A DNA stretch of 64,000 nt from Tenebrio molitor (lineage: Eukaryota; Arthropoda; Insecta; Coleoptera; Tenebrionidae): NCBI RefSeq assembly GCF_963966145.1, contig NC_091049.1, positions 2,914,001-2,978,000 on the forward strand. The letters are read 5' to 3'. Below the pieces are notes generated by a model. It was given only the letters and a program-made list of their open reading frames with translations, was not told the DNA's origin and did not search any database. Shown here piece after piece: positions 22,515-36,174 of this stretch. Position 1 is the first letter of the stretch. Every line of letters starts with the position of its first letter. The position numbers were made by a program, and so were the translations under genes.

Positions 22515-25500
22515 TTTTGGGGAATTCGTGTTCTTCAAAAGTACCCCTACGTGATATCAATTTTAAGGTTATATTCTATTGGAAATGATGTTACAGACTA
22601 TGCTGGCCTATCTGAGACTTTTAAAAAGATCTAATTATTTTGGAGACAAAGCTGACATTAAATTGCTATCCACAGGAATCCCGCTGCAACCCCATTCTTA
22701 AAAATGTTAAATATGAAACGGAAACGGGTGACCCTCTAGTACAATTTGGCGAAATATTTTTTACAACCGATTTTACATGATTGGTTATTAAAAAATACCC
22801 AAAATTCCTTGAAATTGTCCCAAACACAAATAAATAAAAAAGCCGGATTCCGAATCATTTTTCAATTCCCGCAAAGGTACCTTTGGGGAATTCGTGTTCT
22901 TCAAAAGAACCCTTACGTGATATCAATTTTAAGGTTATGTTCAATTGGAAATTGTGTAACAGAATATGCTGGCCTTTCTGAACCTTTTTAAAAAGACCTA
23001 ATTATTTTGAAGTCAAAGTTAACATTGAATTGTTATCAACAGGAATCCTGCTGCAACCCCACTCCTAAAAATGCAAAACATGAAACGGAATCGGGTGACC
23101 CCTCTAGTATTCAGCGAAATATTTCTACAACTGATTTTACTTGATTGATGATTAAAAAATACTCAAAATTCCATGAAATTATCCCAATCACAAACAAATA
23201 AACAAGCCGGATTCCGAATCATTCTTCAATTCCCGCAAAGGTACTTATGGGGAATTCGTGTTCCTTAAAAGTACCTTTACGTGATATCAATTTTAAGGTT
23301 ATGTTCTATTGGAAATGATGTTACAGACAATGCTGGCCTTTCTGAGCCTTTTTAAAAAGACCTAAAAATTTTGAAGACAAAGTTGTCATTAAATTATTAT
23401 CAATAGGAATCCCGCTGCAACCCCATTCGTAAATATGTAAAATATGAAACGGAATCGGATGACCCTTCTAGTTTTTGGCGAAATATTTTTATAACCGATT
23501 TTACTTGATTGGTGATTAAAAAATACTCACAATTCCTTGAAATTTTCCCAACCACAAACGAATAAACAAGCCGGATTCCGGATCATTCTTCAATTCCCGC
23601 AAAGGTACTTTTGGGGAATTCGTGTTCCTCAAAAGTACCTTTACGTGATATCCGTTTTAGGAACATGTTCAATTGGAAATGATGTTACAGATTATCCTAG
23701 CCTTTCTAAGCCATTTTAAAAAGACCTAATTATTTTGAAGACAAAGTTGTCATTAATAAAAATTTGTTACACAGTCTAGGACTGGTTTACAAATCTATGA
23801 GGGGCATGGTGACCAACTCAATAGACCGGGACCAATGGCTTAACGTGACTTCCGAATCACGAGACAGAATATAGCTTTTTTTTTTTTAATTATTTTAAAT
23901 TTCGCCCTGGGTCGGAATCGAACCCGCGACCCTCGCGTCCCTGAGCCGAAACGGACTCCCTTAGGCTATATTCCGCCTAATAGGAATCCCACTGCAACCC
24001 CATTCGTAAATATGTAAAATATGAAACGGAATCGGATGACCCCTCTAGTATTTGGTGAAATATTTTTATAACCGATTTTACTTGATTGGTGATTAAAAAA
24101 TACTCAAAATCCCTTAAAATTATCCCAGTCACAAACGAATAAACAAGCCGGATTCCGAATCATTCTTCAATTCCCGCAAAGGTACTTTTAGGCAATTCGT
24201 GTTCCTCAAAAGTACCTTTACGTGATATCAATTTTAAAGTTACGTTCTATTTAAAATGATGTTACAGACAATGCTGGCTTTTCTGAACCTTTTTAAAAAG
24301 ACCTAATTATTTTGAAGACAAGTTTGTCATTAAATTATAATCAATAGGAATCTTGTTGCAACCCCATTCGTAAAAATGTAAAATATGAAACGGAATCGGG
24401 TGACCCCTCTAGTATTTGGCGAAATATTTTTATAACCGATTTTACTTGATTGGTGATTAAAAAATACTCAAAATTTCTTAAAATTATCCCATTCACAAAC
24501 GAATAAAAAAGTCGGATTCCGAATCATTTTTCAATTCCCGCAAAGGTACTTTTGGGGAATTCGTGTTCCTCAAAAGTACCTTTACGTGATATGCGTTTTA
24601 GGAGTATGTTCAATTGGAAATGATGTTACAGATTATCCTGGCACTTCTGAGCCTTTTTAAAAAGAACTAATTTTTTTGAAGACAAAGTTGTCATTAAATT
24701 ATTATCAATCGGAATCCCGCTGCAACCCCATTCGTAAATATGTAAAATATGAAACGGAATCGGATGACCCCTCTAGTATTTGGTGAAATATTTTTATAAC
24801 CGATTTTACTTGATTGGTGATTAAAAAATACACAAAATTCCTTGAAATTATCCCAAACACAAATAAATAAAAAAGCCGGATTCCGAATCATTCTCCAATT
24901 CCCGCAAAGGTACTTTTGGGGAATTTGTGTTCCTCAAAAGTACCTTTACGTGATATGCGTTTTAGGAGTATGTTCAATTGGAAATGATGTTATAGACTAT
25001 GCTGGCCATTCAGAGCCTTTTTAAATAGACCTAATTATTTTGAAGACAAATTTGTCATTAAATTATTACCAATAGGAATCCCGCTGCAACCCCACTCGTA
25101 AAAATGTAAAATATGAAACGGAATCGGGTGACCCATCTAGTATTTGTGGAAATATTTTTATAACCGCTTTTACTTGATTGGTGATTAAAAAATACTCAAA
25201 ATTCCTTAAAATTATCCCATTCACAAACGAATAAAAAAGTCGGATTCCGAATCATTCTTCAATTCCCGCAAATGTACTTTTGGGGAATTCGTGTTCCTCA
25301 AAAGTACCTTTACGTGATATGCGTTTTAGGAGTATGTTCAACTGGAAATGATGTTACAGATTATCCTGGCCCTTCTGAGCCTTTTTAAAAAGAACTAATT
25401 TTTTTGAAGACAAAGTTGTCATTAAATTATTATCAATAGGAATCCCGCTGCAACCCCATTCGTAAATATGTAAAATATGAAACGGAATCGGGCGACCCTT

Positions 25501-28500
25501 CTAGTTTTTGGCAAAATATCTTTTACAACCGATTTTACTTGATTGGTTATTAAAAAATACTCAAAATTCCTTGAAATTTTCCCAAACACAAACGAATAAA
25601 CAAGCCGGATTCCGGATCATTCTTCAATTCCCGCAAAGGTACTTTTGGGGAATTCGTGTTCCTCAAAAGTACCTTTACGGATATCCGTTTTAGGAGCATG
25701 TTCAATTGGAAATGATGTTACAGATTATCCTGGCCTTTCTAAGCCTTTTTAAAAAGACCTAATTGTTTTGAAGACAAAGTTGTCATTAAATTATTATCGA
25801 TAGGAATCCCGCTGCAACCCCATTCGTAAATATGTAAAATATGAAACGGAATCGGATGACCCCTCTAGTGTTTGGTGAAATATTTTTATAACCGATTGTA
25901 CTTGATTGGTGATTAAAAAATACTCAAAATCCCTTAAAATTATCCCGGTCACAAACGAATAAACAAGCCGGATTCCGAATCATTCTTCAATTCCCGCAAA
26001 GGTACTTTTGGGGAATTCGTGTTCCTCAAAAGTACCTTTACGGATATCCGTTTTAGGAGCATGTTCAATTGGAAATGATGTTACAGATTATCCTGGCCTT
26101 TCTAAGCCTTTTTAAAAAGACCTAATTATTTTGAAGACCAAGTTGTCATTAAATTATTATCAATAGGAATCCCGCTGCAACCCCATTCGTAAATATGTAA
26201 AATATGAAACGGAATCGGATGACCCCTCTAGTTTTTGGCCAAATGTTTTTATAACCGATTTTACTTGATTGGTGATTAGAAAATACTCAAAATTCTTTGA
26301 AATTACCCCAAACACAAATAAATAAAAAAGCCGGATTCCGAATCATTTTCCAATTCCCGCAAAGGTACTTTTAGGGAATTTGTGTTCCTCAAAAGTACCT
26401 TTACGTGATATCAATTTTAAGGTTATGTTCTATTTAAAATGATGTTACAGACAATGCTGGCTTTTCTGAGCCTTTTTAAAAAGACCTAATTATTTTGAAG
26501 ACAAAGTTGTCATTAAAATATTATCAATAGGAATCCCGCTGCAACCCCATTCGTAAAAATGTAAAATATAAAACGGAATCGGGTGACCCCTCTAGTTTTT
26601 GGCAAAATATTTTTTACAACCGATTTTACTTGATTGGTTATTAAAAAATACTCAAAATTCCTTGAAATTGTCCCAAACACAAACAAATAAAAAAGCCGGA
26701 TTTCGAGTCATTTTTCAATTCCCGCAAAGGTACCTTTGGGGAATTCGTGTTCTTCAAAAGTACCTTTACGTGATATCAATTTTAAGGTTATGAATTGGAA
26801 ATTGTGTAACAGACTATGGTGGCCTTTCTGAACCTTTTTAAAAAGGCCTAATATTTTGAAATAAAAGTTAACATTGAATTGTTATCAACAGGAATCCTGC
26901 TGCAACCTCACTCCTAAAAATGTAAAATATGAAACGGAATCGGGTGGCCCCTCTAGTATTTGGCGAAATATTTTTACAACCCGTTTTTCTTGATTGATGA
27001 TTAAAAAATACTCAAAATTCTTTGAAATTATCCCAAACACAAATAAATAAAAAAGCCGGATTCCGAATCATTTTCCAATTCCCGCAAAGGTACTTTTGGG
27101 GAATTTGTGTTCCTCAAAAGTACCTTTACGTGATATCAATTTTAAGGTTATGTTCTATTAAAAATGATGTTACAGACAATGCTGGCTTTTCTGAGCCTAT
27201 TTAAAAAGACCTAATTATTTTGAAGACAAGTTTGTCATTAAATTATTAACAATAGGAATCCCGCTGCAACCCCATTCGTAAAAATGTAAAATATGAAACG
27301 GAATTGGGTGACCCATCTAGTATTTGTGGAAATATTTTTATAACCGCTTTTACTTGATTGGTGATTAAAAAATACTTAAAATTCCTTAAAATTATCCCAT
27401 TCACAAACGAATAAAAAAGTCGGATTCCGAATCATTCTTCAATTCCCGCAAAGGTACTTTTGGGGAATTCGTGTTCCTCAAAAGTACCTTTACGTGATAT
27501 GCGTTTTAGGAGTATGTTCAATTGGAAATGATGTTACAGACTATGCTGGCCTTTCAGAGCCTTTTTAAAAAGACCTAATTATTTAGAAGACAAATTTGTC
27601 ATTAAATTATTACCAATAGGAATCCCGCTGCAACCCCACTCGTAAAAATGTAAAATATGAAACGGAATCGGGTGACCCTTCTAGTTTTTGGCAAAATATC
27701 TTTTACAACCGATTTTACTTGATTGGTTATTAAAAAATACTCAAAATTCCTTGAAATTATCCCAAACACAAACGAATAAACAAGCCGGATTCCGGATCAT
27801 TCTTCAATTCCCGCAAAGGTACTTTTGGGGAATTCGTGTTCCTCAGAAGTACCTTTACGTGATATCCGTTTTAGGAGCATGTTCAATTGGAAATGATGTT
27901 ACAGATTATCCTGACCCTTCTGAGACTTTTTAAAAAGACCTAATTATTTTGAAGACAAAGTTGTCATTAAATTATTATCAATAGGAATCCCGCTGCAACC
28001 CCATTCGTAAATATGTAAAATATGAAACGGAATCGGATGACCCCTCTAGTATTTGGTGAAATATTTTTATAACCGATTTTACTTGATTGGTGATTAAAAA
28101 ATACTCAAAATTCCTTGAAATTATCCCAAACACAAATAAATAAAAAAGCCGGATTCCGAATCATTCTCCAATTCCCGCAAAGGTACTTTTGGGGAATTTG
28201 TGTTCCTCAAAAGTACCTTTACGTGATATGCGTTTTAGGAGTATGTTCAATTGGAAATGATGTTATAGACTATGCTGGCCATCCAGAGCCTTTTTAAAAA
28301 GACCTAATTATTTTGAAGACAAATTTGTCATTAAATTATTACCAATAGGAATCCCGCTGCAACCCCACTCGTAAAAATGTAAAATATGAAACGGAATCGG
28401 GTGACCCATCTAATATTTGTGGAAATATTTTTATAACCGCTTTTACTTGATTGGTGATTAAAAAATACTCAAAATTCCTTAAAATTATCCCATTCACAAA

Positions 28501-31500
28501 CGAATAAAAAAGTCGGATTCCGAATCATTCTTCAATTCCCGCAAAGGTACTTTTGGGGAATTCGTGTTCCTCAAAAGTACCTTTACGTGATATGCGTTTT
28601 AGGAGTATGTTCAACTGGAAATGATGTTACAGATTATCCTGGCCCTTCTGAGCCTTTTTAAAAAGAACTAATTTTTTTGAAGACAAAGTTGTCATTAAAT
28701 TATTATCAATAGGAATCCCGCTGCAACCCCATTCGTAAATATGTAAAATATGAAACGGAATCGGGCGACCCTTCTAGTTTTTGGCAAAATATCTTTTACA
28801 ACCGATTTTACTTGATTGGTTATTAAAAAATACTCAAAATTCTTTGAAATTATCCCAAACACAAACGAATAAACAAGCCGGACTCCGGATCATTCTTCAA
28901 TTCCCGCAAAGGTACATTTGGGGAATTCGTGTTCCTCAAAAGTACCTTTACGTGATATCCGTTTTAGGAGCATGTTCAATTGGAAATGATGTTACAGATT
29001 ATCCTGGCCTTTCTAAGCCTTTTTAAAAAGACCTAATTATTTTGAAGACCAAGTTGTCATTAAATTATTATCAATAGGAATCCCGCTGCAACCCCATTCG
29101 TAAATATGTAAAATATGAAACGGAATCGGATGACCCCTCTAGTTTTTGGCCAAATGTTTTTATAACCGATTTTACTTGATTGGTGATTAGAAAATACTCA
29201 AAATTCTTTGAAATTATCCCAAACACAAATAAATAAAAAAGCCGGATTCCGAATCATTTTCCAATTCCCGCAAAGGTACTTTTGGGGAATTTGTGTTCCT
29301 CAAAAGTACCTTTACGTGATATCAATTTTAAGGTTATGTTCTATTTAAAATGATGTTACAGACTATGCTGGGCTTTCTGAACCTTTTTAAAAAGTCCTAA
29401 TTATTTTGAAGGAAAGTTGTCATTAAATTATTATCAATAGGAATCTTGCTGCAACCCCATTCGTAAAAATGTAAAATATGAAACGTAATCGGGTTACTCC
29501 TCTAGTATTTGGCGAAATATTTTTATAACCGATTTTACTTGATTGGTGATTAAAAAATACTCAAAATTCCTTGAAATTATCCCAATCACAAACGAATAAA
29601 CAAGCCGGATTCCGAATCATACTTCAATTCCCGCAAAGGTTCTTTTGAGGAATTCGTGATCCTCAAATGTACCTTTACGTGATATCAATTTTAAGGTTAT
29701 GTTCTATTGGAAATTGTGTTACAGACTATGCTGGGCTTTCTGAACCTTTTTAAAAATTCCTAATTATTTTGAAGACAAACTTGTCATTAAATTATTATCA
29801 ATAGGAATCCCGCTGCAACCCCATTCGTAAAAATTTAAAATTTGATACGGAATAAGGTGACCACAAATATTTGGAGAAGTATTTCTTATAACCGATCTTA
29901 CTTGATTGGTGATTAAAAAATACTCAAAATTCCGTGAAATTATTATAATCACAAACGAATAAAAAAGCCGGATGCCGAATCATTCTTCAATTCCGGCAAA
30001 GGTACTTTTGGGGAATTCGTGTTCCTCAAAAGTACCTTTACGTGATATCAATTTTAAGGTTATGTTCTATTGGAAATTGTGTTACAGACTATGCCGGGCT
30101 TTCTGAACCTTTTTAAAAAGTCCTAATTATTTTGAAGACAAAGTTGTCATTAAATTATTATCAATAGGAATCCCGCTGCAACCCCATTCGTAAAAATGTA
30201 AAATATGAAACGGAATCGGGTGACTCCTCTAGTATTTGGAAAAATATTTTTATAGCCGATTTTACTTGATTGGTGATTAAAAAATGCTCAAAGTTCCTTG
30301 AAATTATCCCAATCATAAACGAATAAAAAAGTCGGATTCCGAATCATTCTTCAATTCCCGCAAAGGTACTTTTGGGGAATTCGTGTTCCTCAAAAGTACC
30401 TTTACGTGATATGCGTTTTAGGTGTATGTTCAATTGGAAATGATGTTACAGACTATCCTGGCCTTTCTGAGCCTTTTTAGAAAGACCTAATTATTTTGAA
30501 GACAAAGTTGTCATTAAATTATTATCAATAGGAATCCCGCTGCAACCCCATTCGTAAAAATGTAAAATATGAAACGGAATCGGGTGACCCCTCTAGTATT
30601 TGGTGAAATATTTTTATAACCGATTTTACTTGATTGGTGATTAAAAAATACTCATAATTCCTTGAAATTATCCAAATCACAAACGAATAAAAAAGCCGGA
30701 TTCCGAATCATTCTTCTATTCCCGCAAAGGTACTTTTGGGGAATTCGTGTTCCCCTAAAGTACCTTTACGTGATATGCGTTTTAGGTGTATGTTCAATTG
30801 GAAATTGTGTTACAGACTATGCTGGGCTTTCTGAACCTTTTTAAAAAGTCCTAATTATTTTGAAGGAAAGTTGTCATTAAATTATTATCAATAGGAATCT
30901 TGCTGCAACCCCATTCGTAAAAATGTAAAATATGAAACGTGATCGGGTTACTTTTCTAGTATTTGGCGAAATATTTTTATAACCGATTTTACTTGATTGG
31001 TGATTAAAAAATACTCAAAATTCCTTGAAATTATCCCAATCACAAACGAATAAACAAGCCGGATTCCGAATCATACTTCAATTCACGCAAAGGTTCTTTT
31101 GGGGAATTCGTGATCCTCAAATGTACCTTTACGTGATATCAATTTTAAGGTTATGTTCTATTGGAAATTGTGTTACAGACTATGCTGTCCTTTCTGAATC
31201 TTTTTAAAAAGTCCTAATTATTTTGAAGGCAAAGTTGATACATACTTATTAATTTGTTTTCAACAGGAGTCCGGCTGCAACCCCATTCTTAAAAATATTA
31301 TATATGACAGAGAATCGGGTAACCCCTCTTGTATTTGGCAAAATATTTTTTACAACCGATTTTACTTGATTGGTGATTAAAAAATACTCAAAATTCCTTG
31401 AAATTATCCCAATCACAAACGAATAAACAAGCCGGATGCCGAATCATTCTTCAATTCCCGCAAAGGTACTTTTGGGGAATTTGTGTTCCTCAAAACTACC

Positions 31501-31640
31501 TTTACGTGATATCAATTTTAAGGTTATATTCTATTGGAAATGATGTTACAGACTATCCTGGCCTTTCTGAGCCTTTTTAAAAAGACCTAATTATTTTGAA
31601 GACAAATTTGTCATTAAATTATTATCAACATGAATTCCGC
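22515..31640 (+). repeat. ~364-bp satellite array, about 25 monomers
   Basis: Monomers of 362-365 bp follow head-to-tail; the anchor AAAGGTACTTTTGGGGAATT recurs near 22877, 23240, 23602, 24545, 24908, 25272 and onward to 31463. Each monomer holds an 18-bp inverted repeat around a short loop (AAAGGTACTTTTGGGGAA / TTCCTCAAAAGTACCTTT). Variants after the anchor (ATCAATTTTAAGG, ATGCGTTTTAGGAG, ATCCGTTTTAGGAG) recur in register 3, 8 and 9 monomers apart, so there is higher-order structure. A ~60-codon open frame without an ATG runs in most monomers and is not taken as a gene. Confidence 0.95.
23759..23977 (-). mobile_element. tRNA-derived SINE-like insert in the satellite
   Basis: A 219-bp insert replaces part of one monomer and is flanked by TAATA on both sides. 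On the minus strand it begins with TATAGCCTAAGGGAG (A-box-like) and then GGGTTCGATTCCGACC (B-box-like), about 40 bases apart, the arrangement of an internal RNA polymerase III promoter. No complete tRNA cloverleaf is formed, so it is a SINE or tRNA pseudogene rather than a tRNA gene. Confidence 0.68.
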
Positions 31641-31654
31641 TGCAGCCCCATTCT

Positions 31655-32572
31655 TAAAAACGAATGAATGAAAGGGAATCTGATTGGAATAGCATAAACA
31701 TAACCGGCATAACCAAAAATCTTTTTAATGTCATCTCAAGTTTAAAAAATCAGTCAGTGCCAATTACAAGACAAAAAACCACCAGTGGTTTTCAATTGTT
31801 TTATTGCCAACAGACTCAATCATTGTTCATCACGTGAAAATAGAAATTGATGTGCAGGAAGATTATTTTCACAATTTGTTTGTTTGCAATTTATGGAATT
31901 TAATCCACGGTTAATGGGTGCACTTTACATCCAAAGGAGTCCAGGGGTTCTTTTTTCTCAACAGTACCAGTCTGAATGTGCATTTCAACACCTTACTGTA
32001 CATTATATAAAATAACACACCGATACGTTTTAATTATTATTATTTAAATAAAACAAAATGCATATTTTATTTTCAGTAAACAATCAACTGCTTGTTAGAA
32101 ATATGTACTGCTCAAAACCTAAAAAATTAACATTTATTTCATCAGAGTACAAGATCGTTCCTAAAAATCTTGCCCGACTTACTCCTCTTTACAACACCTA
32201 ATTAGGCCCCACATTTTAAACAAAGGCTACATTACATTTCGATTCTAAATCTATAAATAGTTCATTCTCTCGAAATCAGGGTCAAGCACCGATCAGGTGT
32301 TCAACATCGCCGTCCTTGCAATGGCTCCCAATAAAAAATACTCCTATGGTTATTTAAAAATTACTACAGCTAAAATATACAACGTGTTTGTTAAATATTC
32401 CGCCACATTATGTTAATGCAAGATACAATCAATTTTTCCTCAATCATTTTTGCCTAAAACCTGAATTTCATTCTCCAATAAATATTAAAAAAATGTTTGC
32501 AAACAACTGATTTTTTTTTGCTTATGACTCACATTAAGCCGGAAGCCAAGTATCAATTTTACAATTCTTGAG
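31655..32572. repeat. Satellite-associated ~0.95-kb block, copy 1
   Basis: Non-satellite sequence flanked by satellite on both sides and repeated at 35100-36066 with few changes. It contains CTCAACAGTACCAGTCTGA, a degraded relative of the satellite hairpin. No gene is seen. Confidence 0.85.
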
Positions 32573-32580
32573 ATTATATA

Positions 32581-32998
32581 GGTATGTTCTACTGGAAATG
32601 ATGTTACAGACTATGCTGGCCTTTCTGAGCCATTTTAAAAATACCTAATTATTTTGAAGACAAAGTTGACATTAAATTATTATCAACAGGAATCCCGCTG
32701 CAACCCCATTCTAAAAAATGTTAAATGTGAAACGGAATCGGGTGGCCCTTCTAGTATTTGGGGAAATATTTTTTACAACCGATTTTACTTGATTGGTGAT
32801 TAAAAAATACTCAAAATTCTTTGAAACGAATTAAAAGCCGAATTCTAGATCATTCTTCAATTCCCGCAAAGGTACTTTTGGGGAATTCGTGTTCTTCAAA
32901 AGTACCTTTACGTGATATAACTTTTAATTTTAAGTTCTATTGGAAATGATGTTACAGACAATGCTGGTATTTCTGAGCCTTTTTAAAGAAAGCCTAAT
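32581..32998 (+). repeat. Isolated satellite monomer, interrupted
   Basis: A satellite monomer with its hairpin near 32870. It is interrupted at 32999 and resumes at 33272-33365 with GAAGACAAAGTTAACATTAA. The ~273-bp insert between (32999-33271) is unidentified and T-rich. Confidence 0.8.
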
Positions 32999-33365
32999 AC
33001 ATATATTGTAATTAGCATGTACAACATCTCTTCGGTGCAGGGGACGTTTTTTTTTTGTTTTTTTTTTTTCATTGTCGTGTGGATGACAGACAATACTTTT
33101 TTTTTCTTTATCCTCGAACGCTACACTTCCGGATTTGCAATTTTTCAAGTTCGTACATTGTCAAAGAAAAATCCCTTAATTCCGTAATTAAATACATAGG
33201 ATGCTGCAGTTCCGGATATTTTAATCATTTTACGGAAATATTCAATAAAATTCTGGAAGTGCCGCGTTCACGAAGACAAAGTTAACATTAAATTATTATC
33301 AACAGGAATTCCGCTGAAACCCCATTCTTAAAATTATTAAATATGAAAGAAAATCGGGTGACCCC

Positions 33366-34230
33366 TAATTTAAAATATCCTTTCAATGGTTAATTATAAG
33401 AGAATGCATGTTTTTTGTAACAGCTATTGGCTCCCATTTGCTATTTAAATTCTTTAAAATGAGGGTTGCCAATTGCTTCCTAATGACATTTTAAGGTCAA
33501 CTTTCTCATTAAAATATGTCTTCTAGAAAATAGAATTTGATCTGTCCGAAGATTGTTTTTCAATAATTGTTTGTTTGCATTTTTCGAAATTAATCCACCT
33601 TTTATGGGCGCACTATACATCCAACGATACTTTCAAGGAGTTCTTGTTTCTCAACAGTACCAATCTGTATCTAGGGGTTGCGTAACAAATTTCGAAAATA
33701 TAATTTTATGTTAAATTTAATATTTTATAAATTATTAAATTATTTAAATGGGGTGTGGAACTGTGCGGTGGAAGTCCTAAAATACTTTTCATTTTGTTCG
33801 TGTCATCTCCAATTAGACAATTAGTTAATAAGCGTAGTACAAAAATAAATCAACAATGCTACATCAACGGGAGTGGTGAGAATAGCGTAAACAGCGGGAA
33901 AGGCTCCATTTCAAGCGTTCTCACAGCGAAACAAAAAAATCGCGCGGGAAAGTTTTACAACTTCGGCGAAAACTGATCGTTTGATTTAATGACGCTGGCT
34001 ATACAATATGTACTTATCAGGCCTGGAATGAAGATTTCTTTTTTAAGATAAACAGAAAACACGATCTTAATATTAGTTGAAGAGCCGATTCTATGCACTA
34101 ATATTTTTGTCGAATTAATTTAATTAAAAATAAATAAATTAATCCAAACACATTAAAACACCATCTTGTCCGGGTTAATTATACAACTAGTAATACTTCT
34201 TATACTCGTAATAATGAATTAATAATTAAT
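33366..34230. other. Unidentified stretch, no gene seen
   Basis: Contains one more degraded hairpin-type motif (CTCAACAGTACCAATCTGTA near 33650), like those in the 0.95-kb blocks. Short open frames only. Confidence 0.45.
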
Positions 34231-34903
34231 TGAGAACGAAAGACCAACAATCCCACAATTTCAGAAGAATTGGGATAATATCATTACCAAACGAATAATT
34301 GCCAATGATTTAATCTTTAAATCACCTAGAGACTTGGCTGGTTATAAGGCTTTGCAATGCAGAAACTCTTGCTTACATGCAATACCTTCTCCTAATATTG
34401 GTACTCTTTTAGATAACACTTCTTTCCAAGTTTGTATTCGTTTAAGATTGGGTTGTAATCTTTGTACACCTCATATTTGCAAATGCAATACGAAAGTTGA
34501 CGAAATTGGCATCCACGGTCTAAGTTGTTCAAAAAGCAGTGGTAGATTTTCCAGACACACTGAAATTAATTCTATTATCAACCGGGTTTTGAATTCTATT
34601 CATGTTAATTCAACTTTAGAACCAAACGGACTGTTTCGGGATGATGGAAAACGCCCAGATGGCCACGGATTAATAAAGGTCAACCTTTAGTTTGGGACAT
34701 TACTATTGTAGATACACTTGCAGATAGTTACGTTTTGAAAACTTCTGAAGTTTCAGGTTTTACCACTGAAATGGCTTGCAAACGCAAACATAGCAAATAT
34801 AGTTCAATTATTTCATCAAATTACGTATTTAAAGGGTTAGCCTTTGAAACCTTAGACCCTTGGTGCAAAGAAGCCATCGATTTCATTAATGTCATCGGAA
34901 TCC
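34231..34903 (+). pseudogene. Retroelement-type zinc knuckle plus PD-(D/E)XK-like nuclease remnant
   Basis: Read from about 34231 the frame runs through KSPRDLAGYKALQC, then RLRLGCNLCTPHICKC, VDEIGIHGLSC, GRFSRHTEIN and GKRPDG. After a frame change near 34675 it continues with LVWDITIVDTLADSY and FETLDPWCKEAIDFINVIG. The C-x(n)-C..H..C cluster, RH..IN, (K)RPDG and VWD order is that of C-terminal domains of multi-copy invertebrate retroelement proteins. It resembles the zinc-binding plus restriction-like endonuclease module (RPD..D) of REL-type non-LTR elements. Upstream reverse transcriptase is absent. The protein sequence runs straight into a satellite monomer at about 34903. Confidence 0.62.
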
Positions 34904-35095
34904 GTAAAGGTACTTTTGGGGAATTCGTATTCTTCAAAAGTACTTTTACGAGATATCAATTTTAAGGTTATGTTCTATTGGAAATGATGTTACAGAGTAT
35001 GTTGGCCTTTCTGAACCTTTTTATAAAGACCTAATTATCTTGAAGACAAAGTTGACATTAAATTATTATCAACATGAATCCCGCTGCAGCCCCAT
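34903..35095 (+). repeat. Partial satellite monomer after the nuclease remnant
   Basis: Begins at the hairpin anchor AAAGGTACTTTTGGGGAATT and runs to the start of the second 0.95-kb block. Confidence 0.85.
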
Positions 35096-35099
35096 TCTT

Positions 35100-36066
35100 A
35101 AAAACGAATGAATGAAAGGAAATCTGATTGGAATAGCATAAACATAACCGGCATAACCAAAAATCTATTTAATGTCATCTCAAGTTAAAAAATCCGGTCA
35201 GTGCCAATAACGAGACAAAAAACCACCAGTACTTTTCAACTGTTTCATTGCCAACAGAATCAGTCATTGTACATCACGTGAAAATAGAAATTGATCTGTT
35301 CGAAGATTTTTTTCACAAATTCTTTGTTTGCATTTTATCGAATTTAATCCACGGTTTATGGGTGCACTTTACATCGAAAGGAGTCCAGGGGTTCTTTTTT
35401 CTCAACAGTACCAGTCTGAAGGTGCATTTCAACACCTTACTGTACATTATATAAAATAACACACAAATACGTTTTAATAAAAAAAAAATTAAAATAACAC
35501 CCTGTATAAAATAACACACCGATAAGTTTTAATTATTATTATTTAAATAAAACAAAATGCAAATTTTGTTTTCAGTAAACAATCAACTGCTTTTAAGAAA
35601 TACTGCTCAAAACCTAAAAAATTAACATTTATTTCATCAGAGTACAAGATCGTTCCTAAAAATCTTGCCCGACTTACTGCTTCTTACAACACCTAATTAG
35701 GCCCCACATTTTAAACAAAGGATATATTACATTTCGATTCGAAATCTATAAATAGTTCATACTCTTGAAATCAGAGTCAAGCACCGATCAGGTGTTTAAC
35801 ACGCCGGCGCCGTCCTTGCAATGGCTCGCAAAAAAATACTCCTATGGTTATTTAAAAATTACTACAGCTAAAATATACAGCGTGTTTGTTAAATATTCCA
35901 GCACATTATGTTAATGCAAAATACAATCAACTTTCCTTCAGTCATCTTTGCCTTAAACCTGAATTTCATTCTCCCATAAATATTAAAAAAATGTTTGCAA
36001 ACGACTGAATTTTTTTGCTTATGACTCACATTAAGCCGGAAGCGAAGTACCAATTTTACAATTCAT
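35100..36066. repeat. Satellite-associated ~0.95-kb block, copy 2
   Basis: Near-identical to 31655-32572, with small differences and an extra ~60 bases near 35470 (AATAACACCCTGTATAAAAT). No gene is seen. Confidence 0.85.
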
Positions 36067-36174
36067 AGGAGATTTTTTATATTAATTGTTGTAAAACGGT
36101 GCTCTTCCTGGCTAATTTTTTTTTTGATTAGTGATAATTATAAAAATGCTAAAAATTCTTGAAATTATCTCAAT

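Noticed and set aside
23890..23985. tRNA gene on the minus strand
   Set aside because: A- and B-box-like motifs are present but stems do not form a cloverleaf; SINE or pseudogene is the better reading.
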